Assembly: GCA_030685235.1 (NCBI GenBank)
Contig: MU839150.1
Span: forward strand, 124,001-188,000
DNA: 64,000 nucleotides
Direction: 5' to 3'
DNA from: Copromyces sp. CBS 386.78
Lineage: Eukaryota > Ascomycota > Sordariomycetes > Sordariales > Sordariaceae
The position numbers and the translations under genes are program-made. This document shows, piece after piece, positions 11,688-23,460 of the stretch (position 1 is the stretch's first letter; each line of letters opens with the position of its first letter). Below the pieces are notes generated by a model. It had not been told where the DNA came from. It worked only from the letters and a program-made list of their open reading frames with translations, and ran no database searches.

Positions 11688-13564
11688 TCAAGGGATCTCA
11701 TCATGCTCGTCGATATCATCGCCGAAGCCGAAGCCAAAGGAGAAGCCTCCGCCCTTCTTCTGCTCCGGTCCACCGTCGGCGCTGTCATGACCGACTACCT
11801 GGTCCCATCTCCTCTTCTTATTTCCCTGTTTCTCCTCCATCTGCTTCACAGCCTCCTCCAACAGCTCAGGATACCCGACCCTTAAACGCTCAACAAAGAG
11901 CGTGTACGGGCCCTCAACCTCCTTCTTGAATCCCGAAATCTGGTCGGCCTTGTATTTCAAGAAGGACAACACATCCGACAAATGTGCCTTTGGCACAAAG
12001 TTCTGAGTGAGAGCAATGCCGGGCTCAATGTTCACCACCAGATGCCACCAGCCGCTGGGGACGTGAAGGATCTCGCCTGCGTGGCAAATGCCCTCTCTGC
12101 ATTCGGGCAGTCTCCGGGCCTCTGCGTGAAACTCGAGGAGCCACTCCGCAATACTGAGAGGACTGGTGACCTCGCTATGGTCCTCGGAAACATAGACGCC
12201 GGGGACCTGGGCTGATGGCGGGAACATGATCCAGTACTTGGCTCCCTGAATGACCGCATTCCAGGCGCTCGTTGCGTTCGGATCCTTGTGGAAGGTAGAG
12301 CCGCTCCGCTCGGGTCCGATAATCATCCAGCGATGCGCCGGCCGCTCAGCACCGAGTAGCTCGAAGAGATCCTTTCCAAAGCAGTCCGGGTTCCAATAAG
12401 CGGCGTCCTTGGTCTGGCCGACTTCGATCGCCATCTTTTCGGCGAACTTCTTGTCGAACAAGTAAAGAGGACTTTCGTCGTGGCTGTCCATCACGTACTG
12501 GTAGTACGTGTCGAAGCTCCAGTCCACTGCCTCAGCTCTGAAGACCACATCCGAGTACATTTTGTGTAGAGTATCCATATTCCAGGACTTGAGGACCGGC
12601 CATGACTGGATGCACCTGGTAAGAATAAAAGGCTTCTTGCTCCATTTCTCCGCGAACTCATCGTACGTAAGGTCGTCAAGACTGGGGATCTTGTTCGCTG
12701 GCGGAATATTTCTCGTGTACTTGGGCAACGAGACGTGACTGCAGACAAACGGACGATGCAAGACATCAGAGAAAACGTTGCTGCAGTCGATCTTGATACG
12801 CTTCTCGGGTGAGAGGCCGAGAACAGTTGCCCTCCAAGAGCCCTGCCATTGGAAAGAGGACTTGTCTTTGAATTCAGACCTACACTTCTGTTAACATGGA
12901 TTGTGTCGGTTTGTTTCTCCAGAGGTGCTACTTCGTCGTTGAGCAGATGTCGGGTGTTTCCAACAGCCTACACAACTACACATGACATATCGGCAAAGAT
13001 GCTTCAACTCTCCGATATCAAAGAAGGGGAATATCTGACAAGAAATGCCGTCTACACTACTGACAATACGTGTCGGGCCAGTTCTATGGTCAGGGGTCGG
13101 ATGACTCCCGGGAAAGAAGGGGGCTATGTGTGGTTGGATAATGACAGTTATCTGCGTCAGAAACATGAACTCACTTACTCTAAGAAGATGGTTTTCCAGA
13201 GGTCGTCATAGCTGCAGTGAGCATAGAGAAATTTGCAGGCATACCCGAGAAGCCTCAAAGTACGCTTGTCCAGATACTCAAAGAGCTGGGCAAGCATCTC
13301 ATCAGGCAAGACTTGCAGGTCACCCAAATTGACCCGGGCATCCTCGCCAGTGTGGAAGTACTTGTTACCTAGAGGCTTGATCCCGAGAGGGTGTGTAGGA
13401 ACGGATGACTCAACGGCTGTTGAAGCGTCATCCTCATCAGTCATTCTATGACTCTCATTTCCATTTGCCTCGAAGATGAGGCCGTTAGGCTTTTGTTGTT
13501 GGTCCGTTGAGAGAAGCATCGGGTGCATTTTTCTTGGGAGTCCGGTTCTGTCTGTGTCTGTCAT
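11688..13564 (-). CDS. F-box plus JmjC domain protein, JMJD6-like hydroxylase
   Basis: Exon 1 is 13179-13564 and exon 2 is 11688-12879 (intron 299 bp, GTAAGT to TGTAG), giving 525 residues. An F-box lies at about 82-129 (VLPDEMLAQLFEYLDKRTLR), a Skp1-binding module. The JmjC fold follows, with Fe(II) ligands H326 and D328 in FHKDP and H408 in GWWHLVVN, and the likely 2-oxoglutarate Lys at K343 in GAKYWIMFPP. The Asp-to-Lys spacing of 15 and His-to-His spacing of 82 closely match JMJD6, a lysyl hydroxylase. The combination implies a 2-oxoglutarate-dependent protein hydroxylase that may join an SCF ubiquitin ligase; the substrate is unknown. The C-terminus is Gly/Phe-rich then acidic. The start is the first ATG of the frame. 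Confidence 0.9.
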
Positions 13565-14579
13565 ATGTCGGCCAGCGAAACAAGGTATCCTCCAACTGTT
13601 GCAGTCAACCGCCGAATCGGAATAGGGCTACACTGGGATGCTGCGTGCGTGTTGAGTGGAAGACGATGGAAACGGGCCAGTGTCCAAATGAATAATACCA
13701 ATCGTGACAATGGCTAGTCTGAGCAGAGGAAGGCGTGAGGGTGTGAGGGCACCATTTAGTGGTTGTAAGATCTAAAAGAAAATCCGGTTGTGGCCAAAGT
13801 GAGCCCCCGCGTCTGGCAGTTTAATTGAATGGAAGAAGCCAAGAGATGGACAGACCAGACATCAGAAAGAAAGAAGAAAAAAACAAAGACGAGAGAAAAA
13901 GACACCCAAAATGTCAACCAACGGGCGCATGAGTTATGAATATTTGCCCCGGGAACCCCCTGTCCATCGTGTCAACATGGGCTTCAAGCGTCGCCGTTGC
14001 AATGGCAGGCAAAAAAAAAAAAAAAAAAAAAAAGGAAGACAGCGAGACCTGCACCGCCCGGCGAGGGGGAGGTCGGGCGTCGGAGAACCAGAGAAGGTGA
14101 AGAAACCTTCCAAGGTAGCGGCGCTAGTGCTAAGATTGCCCCACCATAGAAGTGCGCAAGCTCTCTTATTGGCTTGCAGCCGTTGGTTTTGGAGGGGAAG
14201 ACGTCAAAAAAGTTGACTGACATGCCGTCAGGTTTTTTGTGCCTGAGGCACACATAAATTTCCGATCCGCCAGCAAATTGAATTTTTATCTGTTCCGCCT
14301 ACACCACAGGCTCTCCTCTTTTCTGCCCACCACTTCCCAACCCACACATACAAACACCCCCATCCCTCGACTTTTTTTTTCCAGATCCTTTTCTCTCAGT
14401 ACAACTGGGAGTTTTTGAATCTGTCGATTTTCCAATAACTTAATATCCCTCTCCAACATATCTGCAACGTGACGTTTGCGGATATTTCTTTGCTCTCCTA
14501 CCCCACCAACACTCTCTAGTATTTCCAGATCTAAGCAGGGCTTGGATCCGGAAATCTTTGCGAATCTACAACCGCAATC
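13565..14579. promoter_or_regulatory. Divergent promoter region, JmjC gene and eIF4A
   Basis: About 1 kb lies between divergent genes. Upstream of eIF4A, roughly 14300-14560, is a pyrimidine-rich stretch (runs of C/T with TTTTTTTTTCCAG) typical of strongly expressed fungal housekeeping promoters and leaders. The other notable object is the A23 tract listed separately. Confidence 0.5.
14011..14033 (+). repeat. Poly(A) tract, 23 bp
   Basis: This is an uninterrupted run of 23 A residues in the promoter region between the JmjC and eIF4A genes. Such tracts exclude nucleosomes in fungi, so a role in keeping the promoter open is plausible. No flanking target duplication marks it as a retroposon tail. 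Confidence 0.9.
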
Positions 14580-16157
14580 ATGGCTACCGATAAGGGACTC
14601 GAGGATATCCCCGAGGGTACGTTCAAACCATCATCAATATCGCCAAAGGGCCATCGCTACACTCGGTCGATGACTTCGCGCAAGTCTTTGCCGTCGCTGT
14701 CGCCTGTGTGCTGTACCTCGCCCCTCTCCCCCTCACCTGCCCCTCGTCGGCGCCCGCATTTTTGGCATCACCGCCCAATTCAGCAGACACTGACAAGCCT
14801 TTCACCCTTACAGGACAGATTGAATCTAACTACGATGAGACCGTTGACTCCTTTGACGAGATGAACCTTAAGGCCGAGTTGCTTCGCGGTAAGAACACCA
14901 TTTCCGACCGAGCGGTGTATAGGGGAGGTCCACGTGCTGATGGTTGATGATTAGGTATCTACGCTTATGGTTTCGAGCGTCCCTCTGCTATCCAGCAGCG
15001 CGCTATCATGCCCGTCATCAAGGGTAAGAAAACACCACTTCTCGACAAAATGGCCAACTCCCGCTGACTCTCTCCAAAGGCCACGATGTCATTGCTCAGG
15101 CCCAGTCCGGTACTGGCAAGACTGCCACTTTCTCGATCTCCGTTCTCCAGAAGATCGACCCCACCCTCAAGGCCTGCCAGGCTCTTATCCTCGCCCCCAC
15201 CCGCGAGTTGGCCCAGCAGATCCAGAAGGTCGTTGTCGCCATCGGTGACTTCATGAGTATTGAGTGCCACGCCTGCATTGGTGGTACCTCCGTTCGTGAT
15301 GACATGAAGGCCCTTCAGGACGGCCCCCAGGTCGTCGTCGGTACCCCCGGCCGCGTTCACGACATGATTCAGCGCCGTTTCCTCAAGACCGACAGCATGA
15401 AGATGTTCGTTCTTGATGAGGCCGATGAGATGCTTTCGGTACGTATGCTCTGCAGTGCCCACAGCTGTCAGATGCAAAATGCTAACTTTCCTCCTTTCCA
15501 CAGCGCGGTTTCACCGAGCAGATCTACGACATCTTCCAGCTCCTTCCCCAGAGCACCCAGGTCGTCCTTCTCTCCGCCACCATGCCCCAGGACGTCCTTG
15601 AGGTCACCACCAAGTTCATGCGCGAGCCCGTCCGCATTCTCGTCAAGAAGGACGAGCTTACCCTCGAGGGTATCAAGCAGTTCTACATTGCCGTCGAGAA
15701 GGAGGAGTGGAAGCTCGACACCCTCTCCGATCTCTACGAGACCGTCACCATTACCCAGGCCGTTATCTTCTGCAACACCCGCAGAAAGGTCGACTGGCTT
15801 ACCGACAAGCTCACTGCCCGTGATTTCACCGTCTCCGCCATGCACGGTGACATGGACCAGGCTCAGCGTGACCTGATTATGAAGGAGTTCCGTTCCGGTT
15901 CTTCTCGTGTCCTCATCGCCACCGATCTCCTCGCCCGTGGTATCGATGTCCAGCAGGTTTCCCTCGTCATCAACTACGATCTCCCCGCCAACCGCGAGAA
16001 CTACATCCATCGTATTGGTCGTGGTGGTCGTTTCGGCCGTAAGGGTGTTGCGATCAACTTCGTCACCGCTGACGATGTCCGCATGATGCGCGAGATTGAG
16101 CAGTTCTACAGCACCCAGATCGAGGAGATGCCCATGAACGTCGCTGACCTCATCTAA
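14580..16157 (+). CDS. tif1: Translation initiation factor eIF4A, DEAD-box RNA helicase
   Basis: Five exons, 14580-14616, 14814-14888, 14955-15023, 15080-15438 and 15504-16157, give 397 residues, the usual eIF4A length. All DEAD-box motifs are present: AQSGTGKT (68-75), PTRELAQQ (100-107), TPGR, DEAD (173-176), SAT (204-206), [18 protein letters not shown] and [13 protein letters not shown]. It unwinds mRNA 5' leaders within eIF4F in the cytoplasm, using ATP. The N-terminus ([18 protein letters not shown]) and the lack of extensions fit eIF4A rather than eIF4AIII/Fal1. The introns are concentrated in the 5' half, as usual in filamentous fungi. Codon use is strongly C-ending, consistent with high expression. 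Confidence 0.97.
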
Positions 16158-17521
16158 ACAAAAAAAAGCAAAAAGCCTCATTCATACACGATATCCTTTT
16201 CCTTACTCTCGGCATACCCCACAACCTTTACACATCGGCATCCATCTAGGATTTAAGAGGCAGCCTCGTGTACACGGTTTCTGATAGAGAAGGAGGTTAA
16301 GGACTCTTTCCTTCCTTACTGGAATTTTGCGGGTTCAGCATCTGGTGGTAATATTTTCTTACACCACAAAAGCGCTGGTACGGATCTAGCACGTGCGCAC
16401 GCTCATTTACTTTAGAGGTGCTCGGTGCTCAAAAAAGACGGACGAAGGGACGGACTGCTTTGTATTGAGGTTCTCTGGTCAATCTGTAACTAGTTGTCAA
16501 GGGAAGTTCTCAAAATGCGATTTAGACTGAACTCAGGGTCCTGGTGTTGTGAAGCGGGCGGTGGCCCGGTGGGCTTTGTGAAGGCCGCAGGGACGATATA
16601 TGATGATTATGATGGTTCTTGTACCCGGCAAAGCTGGATAGGCAGGATGGTGCAGCCAGGTCAGCTGCTTCTGCTTGTTAGATTGTTAGGTTCAGGAACG
16701 GTGCTTTTGTAATTACTTCTTTTAACTTCACTGTTGCCTCCAAGATGCCTATGTTGTCTTTGATGCCCTTTATGAAGCAATGCCGTCTATGGTATGATGA
16801 GTCATGTATAGTGTTAAATGATATCAAAGGCTATGCTATGTTCAAAGCGTACTGGTACGACGTTTGTTATAATGTACAAGGGGCAATTGGACAATAATAA
16901 AGCAGAGGGCAATATGGCCACTGTTCTTTGACTTTCCAAGTTTGTGAAGGAGAGTCTAGGTTTCGACTATGAATGAAAAGAAGGCCGTACTTCGAAATCA
17001 ATGACCGATTCCCCAGTTTTACTATCAAACTTGTAACCTGGATTGACCTTATTTTGGTTGGTACCGACATTTCAATTTCAGGTCAGCAGAGCGCTCAGGG
17101 TTGATTGACGGGAAGGCCATGCTGGGAGTCCGTTCGACGTCAATTGTCGTCTCCAACTTGGGGTTGACATGAGCCCCACATATACGTAGCGGTCCCCACA
17201 CTAAAGTTGCGACGGGCTCCAGCTTGCACAGCCAAGAACAACGCTGACTCGCCGGGGCGCCGCCTCGCAGCCTCTTCCGCTCCAACCCCAACCTCGAACC
17301 TGCAACTCGTTGCAACCGCGTCCCTGGCCTTTTGCCATCCATCGATTCACTTCAGTCACAAGTCGGTCCCATTCACCGGCCCTTTACCCAACAACCATTT
17401 TCAAACCTCCACCGGACCTGTGACTCGTGGTGCGGCTCCTTCGCCTATATTTATTCTCTTATCACCAACTCCCTGTCCGCAACTGCCATCGATACACCCT
17501 ATCGTCGCGACACTTCACAAA
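16158..17521. other. Intergenic region between eIF4A and Yra1
   Basis: This 1.36 kb holds the eIF4A 3' UTR and the Yra1 promoter. A pyrimidine-rich stretch at about 17310-17515 precedes the Yra1 start and is probably its 5' leader. No gene was seen in the middle. Confidence 0.5.
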
Positions 17522-19215
17522 ATGGCCGACAACTCTCTCGACCGTAGCCTCGACGAGATCCTCGCCGAGCGCAAGCCTGTACGCAATACCCACTTTGCTC
17601 TTTCCACGTCTGTCAATTGACTTGGGCGATGGAGACTTTGCCAATGGACGCTGACATGTAATGCTTGCTACAGAATGCCGGCCGGGGCTCAGGCTCTCGT
17701 GGTAGAGGCAACCGGGGCAATGGCGGCGACAACCGCCAGCGACGCGACAGAAATGATTACCCGCGCGATGGCGTCAGAAAGGTACGCCGCCTACAAGGAG
17801 AACTGGTCTTCAATCTCACTTCAGCCTGAAGACATCCTTTTATTACAATTGGCAACTTTACTGACGATAACTTGACTACTCGTTCACAGGTTGAATCCTC
17901 TCCTCTTCCCCTTTAGACTTTACGCTCCGCTCTTTCTCCGTCCGGTTACCTTCAGATGTCGAACGCAGCCACTCAACCCGACTTGTGCTCGATGCCTCGA
18001 ATCGCGACCGAGGAGGAAGCCGGCGTAATATGGTTTGAAATTCCCAGCTAACAGCTCCCGACTTGTTGGGCGGGACAGTCGTTCAGAGATGACGCACCAA
18101 GAAACCTAGACTCGTACGTATACAACCGCAACATTATTAGAAACCAAGGCACTGACATGGTTCTCGCAGCGAATGGGTTCATGACAAGTTCGAAGACAAT
18201 GGTACGATCTAGCCGAGACAATAACATGGGGTCCTGGAAGGCTTAGCTGACTGGTCTCCCTTCAGACCGCCGTCGTGCCCCCAGAAGAAGACAATCTCCG
18301 GAGTCGTTTAGGTAGGAGACATATCCTAGGCTCCTTCGGACCATATCTGTGTACTAACATCCTAGCAGCGATTCTAGAGGAAGCAAGATCCGCGTCGACA
18401 ACATCCACTACGAGTTGACCCAGGAGGACCTCGAAGTAAGCATCGCATTAAGCTGGGGACGTTCAACATGGTTCGCCATACTCACCACAGACTTAGGGAC
18501 TCTTCTCGCGGATTGGACCCCTCGTCAAGCTTGACATGAAGTACGATCGCGCCGGTCGCTCGGAAGGAACTGCGTTTGTCACCTACGAGTCTCCTCAGGA
18601 TGCCAGTCGGGCCATTCGCGAGTACGACGGAGCCAACGCTGCCGGTATGTCACCCTAAATCCCTGAATTCTTGGACTCAGCATATCTAACAGCAATTTAG
18701 GCCAGCCTATCCGCCTCACTCTCATGCCCAGCGGCCCCCGCCGTAACCCCTTCGAGACCGCTATCAACCCTCGCCCCCTTGCCGAGCGTATCACTGTCCC
18801 CGGTGGCCGATCCCGCTCGATCTCACCCTCGCGCCGCGACCGTGAGTTGGATGAGGAGGCTGCCCGCAAAGGAATTGACAGATATCGTCCTGGTGGTTCC
18901 GGTCGTGGCCGCTCGCGCAGTCCGCTACCTCGTCGTGAGGGTGGCCGTGAAGGTGGTCGTCGTCCGGGTGCCCGCAGGGAAGGTGGTGGACGTGGTGGAC
19001 GCGGTGGAAGAGGCGGTGAGAAGCCCCAGGGTGGCGAGCGTACCCGTAATGGACGCCCTAAAAAGACCCAGGAAGAGTTGGATGCGGAGATGGAGGACTA
19101 CTTTGGTGGCGGTGGTGCGAACCAGGAGAACAATGCTGCTCCTGCGGCTGAAGCCTCCAACGGGACTGCCGCCAGTGGTCCTGCTGAGGATGACATCGAT
19201 ATGGGTATCGAGTGA
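17522..19215 (+). CDS. yra1: Yra1/ALYREF (Mlo3) mRNA export adaptor, RRM protein
   Basis: Eight exons: 17522-17578, 17674-17781, 18079-18113, 18170-18201, 18266-18311, 18369-18435, 18497-18644 and 18701-19215, giving 335 residues with all phases consistent. The N-terminal UAP56/Sub2-binding motif is LDRSLDEIL (about 6-14). An Arg/Gly segment and one RRM (about 99-172, with IRVDNIHYEL and GTAFVTYE as RNP motifs) follow. After an RGG/RS-rich region comes the second Sub2-binding motif LDAEMEDYF (291-299). The protein bridges spliced mRNA and the TREX complex to the exporter Mex67 in the nucleus. Intron 2 (17782-18078, 297 bp) is much longer than the others. Two points are uncertain: the exon 6 acceptor could be CTAG three bases earlier, and intron 2 might contain an alternative exon. 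Confidence 0.93.
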
Positions 19216-19461
19216 AGAGAAGATTTGGCTCAGCGGCTGAGATATTGGGAAGCGCAAGAGGAGGTGGTGCTTATGAGATTGGGATATGGGTTTGCAGGAG
19301 TTTGATCCAGCCCTTTTTTAGACGATTACGGGTTCTCACTACTTTCTTTTCCTTCGGTACGCATTTATAGCATGAATCGATCCTTTCTCTAGCGCATAGA
19401 ATTTGGACAGCACAAAAATACCATTTCATCTCTCAAAGTGGTGGTTGAAAACGTCACCACA

Positions 19462-20790
19462 TCACTTCTCGACCCCCTTTCCTTCCTCCCCCTCCCCTTC
19501 CCCATCCTTCCTCCTCTTCCTCCTCTCCTCCAACCCCTCCCCCAATGCCTCACATACATCCTCCAAATCCAGCCCCCTCTTCCTCTTCCCCACCTTTTCC
19601 TCCCCCAACACCGTCTCGTCCGCAACAAACTTGAACACCCCCGCCACCATCCTGAACACATCCTCTTTCTCCTTATCCCACCCCACCTCCTCCTCGTCCG
19701 TAAACGTCTTGCTAATCTCCTCCATCTCCCGCACCCACCTGTACGCTTTAGGCGGTAATGTCGTAACATACCGCGTCATGGTCTGTAACCGCGAGGGCGC
19801 CATTCGTTCGAGAGAGGAAAGAAAGGAGGGGAGGATCCTGAGGGAGGAAGCGGTAGATAAGGAGAGGAGGGAGAGCGCGGCGAAACCCTTTGCTAGAGCG
19901 GCGTAGACGTTTTTGAGGGCGGAGGCTTGGCCTATCTCTGACGTCTGTTTCTTCTCAGCAGTGGATGGAGAATTTGGGTCAGGATCGGGGAGCATATGTT
20001 CGATGTGCAAGACTTGAGCGAAATGTTGGCCGTAAGGGTAAGGGAAGGTGGAAGGGTCCGTAAAAGACCAAGGGCCCGAGGTGGGGAGTAAGGGGCAGGA
20101 CCAGCCGGTTGAGGGGTCGTGGAGGATATCTTCCCGGGGGAACGCCGGCTTAAAACTAGTTGATGAGGAAGAAGCAATCTGAGTGACCGGGCCGGTTGTT
20201 GAAGGACCCAAGTTCGTGCTGCTGGCCACAGGCTGCTGTTTCCTCGAAGGAGGACCGCCGAGGATACAGCTGTCCACAAAGCGGACGTCCCGGTCCGGGT
20301 CGAGGCCGGCGGCGGTGAAACTGGCTGCGATGGACCGGACGGTGGAAGGAGCGATGGCGTTCATGTCGGCGAAGTAGAGCGGTGTTGACCGAGCATCGGG
20401 TCCGGATGAAACATTTTTGAAAGCGGTGATGATGCGTTCAGCTGTGGCAGCGGCTTGGGCGGGCGGGACGATGGAGAGGATCACGTCGCATTGGGTGATG
20501 AGGGCTTCATCGGTCGAGAGGAGCTCGGCGCCGACGGTGGTGGCGCGGTCGATTGTGTCTTGGCTAGTTAAGCAAGGTAATTGGTGTTAGTTTACGTATT
20601 GGCGGTTGTTTATGAGTATGTGAAGAAGTCAAAGTTGGGCTATCTCATACCTTCTCCCGGTGCAGTTGGTAGCAACAGCGTAGCCATTCACGATGAGAAG
20701 ACTGGCGAGGGCGCTGCCCATGTCGCCCATTGAGATGATGCCGATTTTGGCTCGGGGCTGCTGCCCCTTTGTCTCTGTGTTTCCGGACAT
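19462..20790 (-). CDS. 6-phosphogluconate dehydrogenase-like NAD(P)-binding protein with DUF1932-like C-terminus
   Basis: Exon 1 is 20651-20790 and exon 2 is 19462-20563, joined across an 87 bp intron (GTATGA to ACTAG) to give 413 residues. The N-terminal Rossmann fold starts KIGIISMGDMGSALA (15-29), the G-x-M-G-x-M-G dinucleotide loop of the 3-hydroxyisobutyrate and 6-phosphogluconate dehydrogenase superfamily. CDVILSIVPP and FADMNAIAPSTV follow, both typical of that fold. The C-terminal half is helical and fits the DUF1932 domain found in eukaryotic relatives. It ends in a Lys/Arg/Glu-rich tail. The substrate is unknown. It ends 246 bp from the convergent Yra1 gene. Confidence 0.85.
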
Positions 20791-22031
20791 TGTTATACGG
20801 GCTCCCTTGGACGAGGTTGACGATGTCGTTAATCTCTAGTCAAAGATGGTCTACCAACGTGAGCTAGTTGAGAGAATGAGGAGTGAATATCGTGTACATA
20901 GTAGGAGGGGTGGTTGATAAAAATGTGGGGTTGTGAGAACGTTCGGGATGCTCTTGACCCATTTGAGACGATCACAATTAGTCAGGGAAGGAAGGCTTAA
21001 CGGTATAGGTTTAGCGGACGACGTGTAGGTGGCATTCGAGCGAGAAGAGTTGATTGATGATTTAGTGATAAAAAGCATGTACCCACGCACGGGCAGGATT
21101 CATTCGGGTCTGAATTACTTTGCAAGACACTTCTCTCCATGAGGCATTGTCATGGTCACAGAAAACAACGCAGATTCACCAATGAAGCGGAAAATGCTAT
21201 TCAGAAATCCTCATAATCATTTCGCTAACAATTCCAAGAAAAAGCCCTGCTCCCTTCTCCCTTTTCTTCTTAGATCCAGGCGAACAGCAATCCGTTAGGT
21301 TGATACGCGTAGCGTAAGCGCGTATCGAGCAGTCCTTCTTCCTCCCTGTTTCCTTCCATACTACATGCCCTTTCCTGTGTCCGGGAGAAGAAAAAGCAAC
21401 CAGCCTGGAAAGAGATGGCGATGCCATATTCATGCTCCCATTCATCCTTCCCTTCTATCAGTCCGATATCCTCTCTCTAGAACGCCTGCCAGTAAGACCG
21501 AGTGTCAATATATTTTGACGTCGACAGTAGTAAAAGTCCACCATGTCATGAAACGAAGATGAAATAGGAGGAACATCAAGATTGATATTGAACCCTCTTC
21601 TTCCACCATTAACCATGTCAGATAGTGACAGTCCGGATGCTCCGTGGATGAAAAGTGTGATCGTATCCCTTCCGCCCGCGCCGACTTGATCACACTTGTA
21701 GGTATTACCGGTTTTCACCCTGCATCATACCCCCTTTTTGTTTCCTTTCTCCAGCTCTTCGTTTTGTCGGCCCCTGAAATATCGAGCCTCGTCAAATGTG
21801 CAAAACTCGACAAATGGTCGAGTAATCGGGTATATTTGCTTCGTAAGGGTGATCATGGGAACAGGAGGCAACCAAATGATTTAGTATCGTTGCAAATCAT
21901 CCAGCCTCCACAGCGACGAGTCTTAAAACAACGGCAGTGCATGGCACGTGTTGTTGGACCGTCGTTTGTTCCGCAATTTATCGTCGAATTATGGATAAGG
22001 TTGGTACTGCTTCCCAGCCCATTTAGCTCGC
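20791..22031. other. Intergenic region
   Basis: This 1.24 kb lies between the start of the dehydrogenase-like gene (-) and the stop of the DnaJ gene (-). It should contain the dehydrogenase promoter and the DnaJ 3' UTR. The only notable structure is the inverted repeat at 21302-21326. Frames here look random. Confidence 0.45.
21302..21326. repeat. Perfect 8-bp inverted repeat (GATACGCG / CGCGTATC), 9-nt spacer
   Basis: GATACGCG at 21302-21309 is matched by CGCGTATC at 21319-21326. This could be a dimeric transcription-factor site or an RNA hairpin in the DnaJ 3' region. Function is unknown. Confidence 0.5.
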
Positions 22032-23460
22032 TTACTGCGAGGCGCACTGGACGCGCTCCGCCTGGGGCTCATCATCCTCCTCCATGGGACTGTTGGAGAA
22101 GCCACGGCCGGCTCCGTTGCCCTCGACGTCCTCGAGATCCGCGGGCTCGGTCATAGCCTCCTGGGGAGGTACGTTGAGCACAGCAGGGGCCGGGAGGTAC
22201 TTGCGAAGAGCCTCGAAAGCAGCGGGATCCTCAGTCCAGCCCTTTTCGGGGAACTTGACGGTAAACTGGATAAACATGTTACCGTAGTCGTGATGGCGGT
22301 AGGAGGGCATGCCCTGGCCACGGATCATCTTAACGGCGTCTATTTCACGGTTAGCGCTAGCTCATACATGACGTAGTGGGACAGAAGAATACTTACTGGG
22401 CGCAATGGCCTCGCCGGGAAGAATGTCGACGCTCAACCAGCGCTCATCGAGATGCTCGATGAAAATGGTACCACCGGCAAGGGCGGTAACGAGATCGATC
22501 TCGCACTTGTAAAGGAGGTCGTCCTCCTGACGGGTGAAGCGGGGGTGAGGCTTCTGCTCGATGACGAAGACAACGTCGCCGGGGAGAATACCAGGTGCTT
22601 GGTCACCCTCACCGCGGAACTCGACCTTGGTACCGCTCTTAACACCACGGTCAACGTGGACGTGGAGGACCTTGCGATCGACGACGGTCTTCTTGCCGTT
22701 GCACTGCTTGCAGCGATCCTTCTCCTTAATCATCTCGCCTTCGCCATTGCAGTCAGGGCAGACAGTCTGGAAGCGCTGGATCATAGGACCCATTTGCCTC
22801 ATCATGATCTTGGTACCCTGACCGTCGCAGCCAGCACACCGCCTGACGGAACCCTCCTTGCCGCCACGACCGTCGCACTTGGGGCAGAGAATAGAGCGCT
22901 GAAGGGCCAGCTTAGAGATCTTTCCGCGGTAAATGTCCTCGAGCGAAACGTGATGGGTGTGATGAATAGTCTTGGCCTTCGCGGGCGCGCGCTGTTGGTT
23001 CATACCGCCGAACATACCACCGAGGCCGCCACCGAAGCCGCCGCCACCGAAGAACTGAGCGAACAGGTCCTCGGCAGCCATGCCGCCACCGGCACCGGCA
23101 CCACCCTCAAGACCAGCCTCGCCATACTGATCGTAGACGGCGCGTTTTTGGGAGTCGGAAAGAATTTCGTATGCGTGAGAGATCTCCTTGAACTTCTGCT
23201 CGGCAGCCGGGTTGTTGGCGTTCTTGTCTGTAGGGTCGGCTGTCAGCAAGCCATTCGGTTGCGCAAGTCGCAAGGATGACGAGACATACCTGGGTGGTAC
23301 TTGAGGGCACCGGTCTTGTATGCCTTCTTCAATTGCGCCTCAGTGGCATCTGGGCTGACCTATTTCTGCGCGTTAGACGCCTCCTTCTGTCAGGCTGGCG
23401 ATGTCGGTGAGCAGCGGGACTTACTCCAAGAGTCTCGTAGAGCTTTGTTTCTTTGACCAT
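22032..23460 (-). CDS. ydj1: Type I DnaJ co-chaperone, Ydj1/Mas5 orthologue, farnesylated
   Basis: Four exons, 23425-23460, 23290-23359, 22397-23227 and 22032-22339, give 414 residues. The J domain has HPD at 34-36, created exactly at a splice junction. A Gly/Phe-rich linker (GGGGFGGGLGGMFGG) follows. Four zinc-binding repeats come next: CPKCDGRG, CAGCDGQG, CPDCNGEG and CKQCNGKK. The C-terminal client-binding and dimerisation domains follow. The protein ends in Cys-Ala-Ser-Gln, a CaaX box for farnesylation, as in yeast Ydj1. It stimulates Hsp70 ATPase and delivers unfolded proteins to Hsp70/Hsp90 at the cytosolic face of membranes. Length, motif order and CaaX box make the assignment secure. 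Confidence 0.96.

Noticed and set aside
19403..19906. 167-residue plus-strand frame rich in Ser and Pro
   Set aside because: It is the antisense shadow of the dehydrogenase-like gene, whose frame carries the Rossmann motif.
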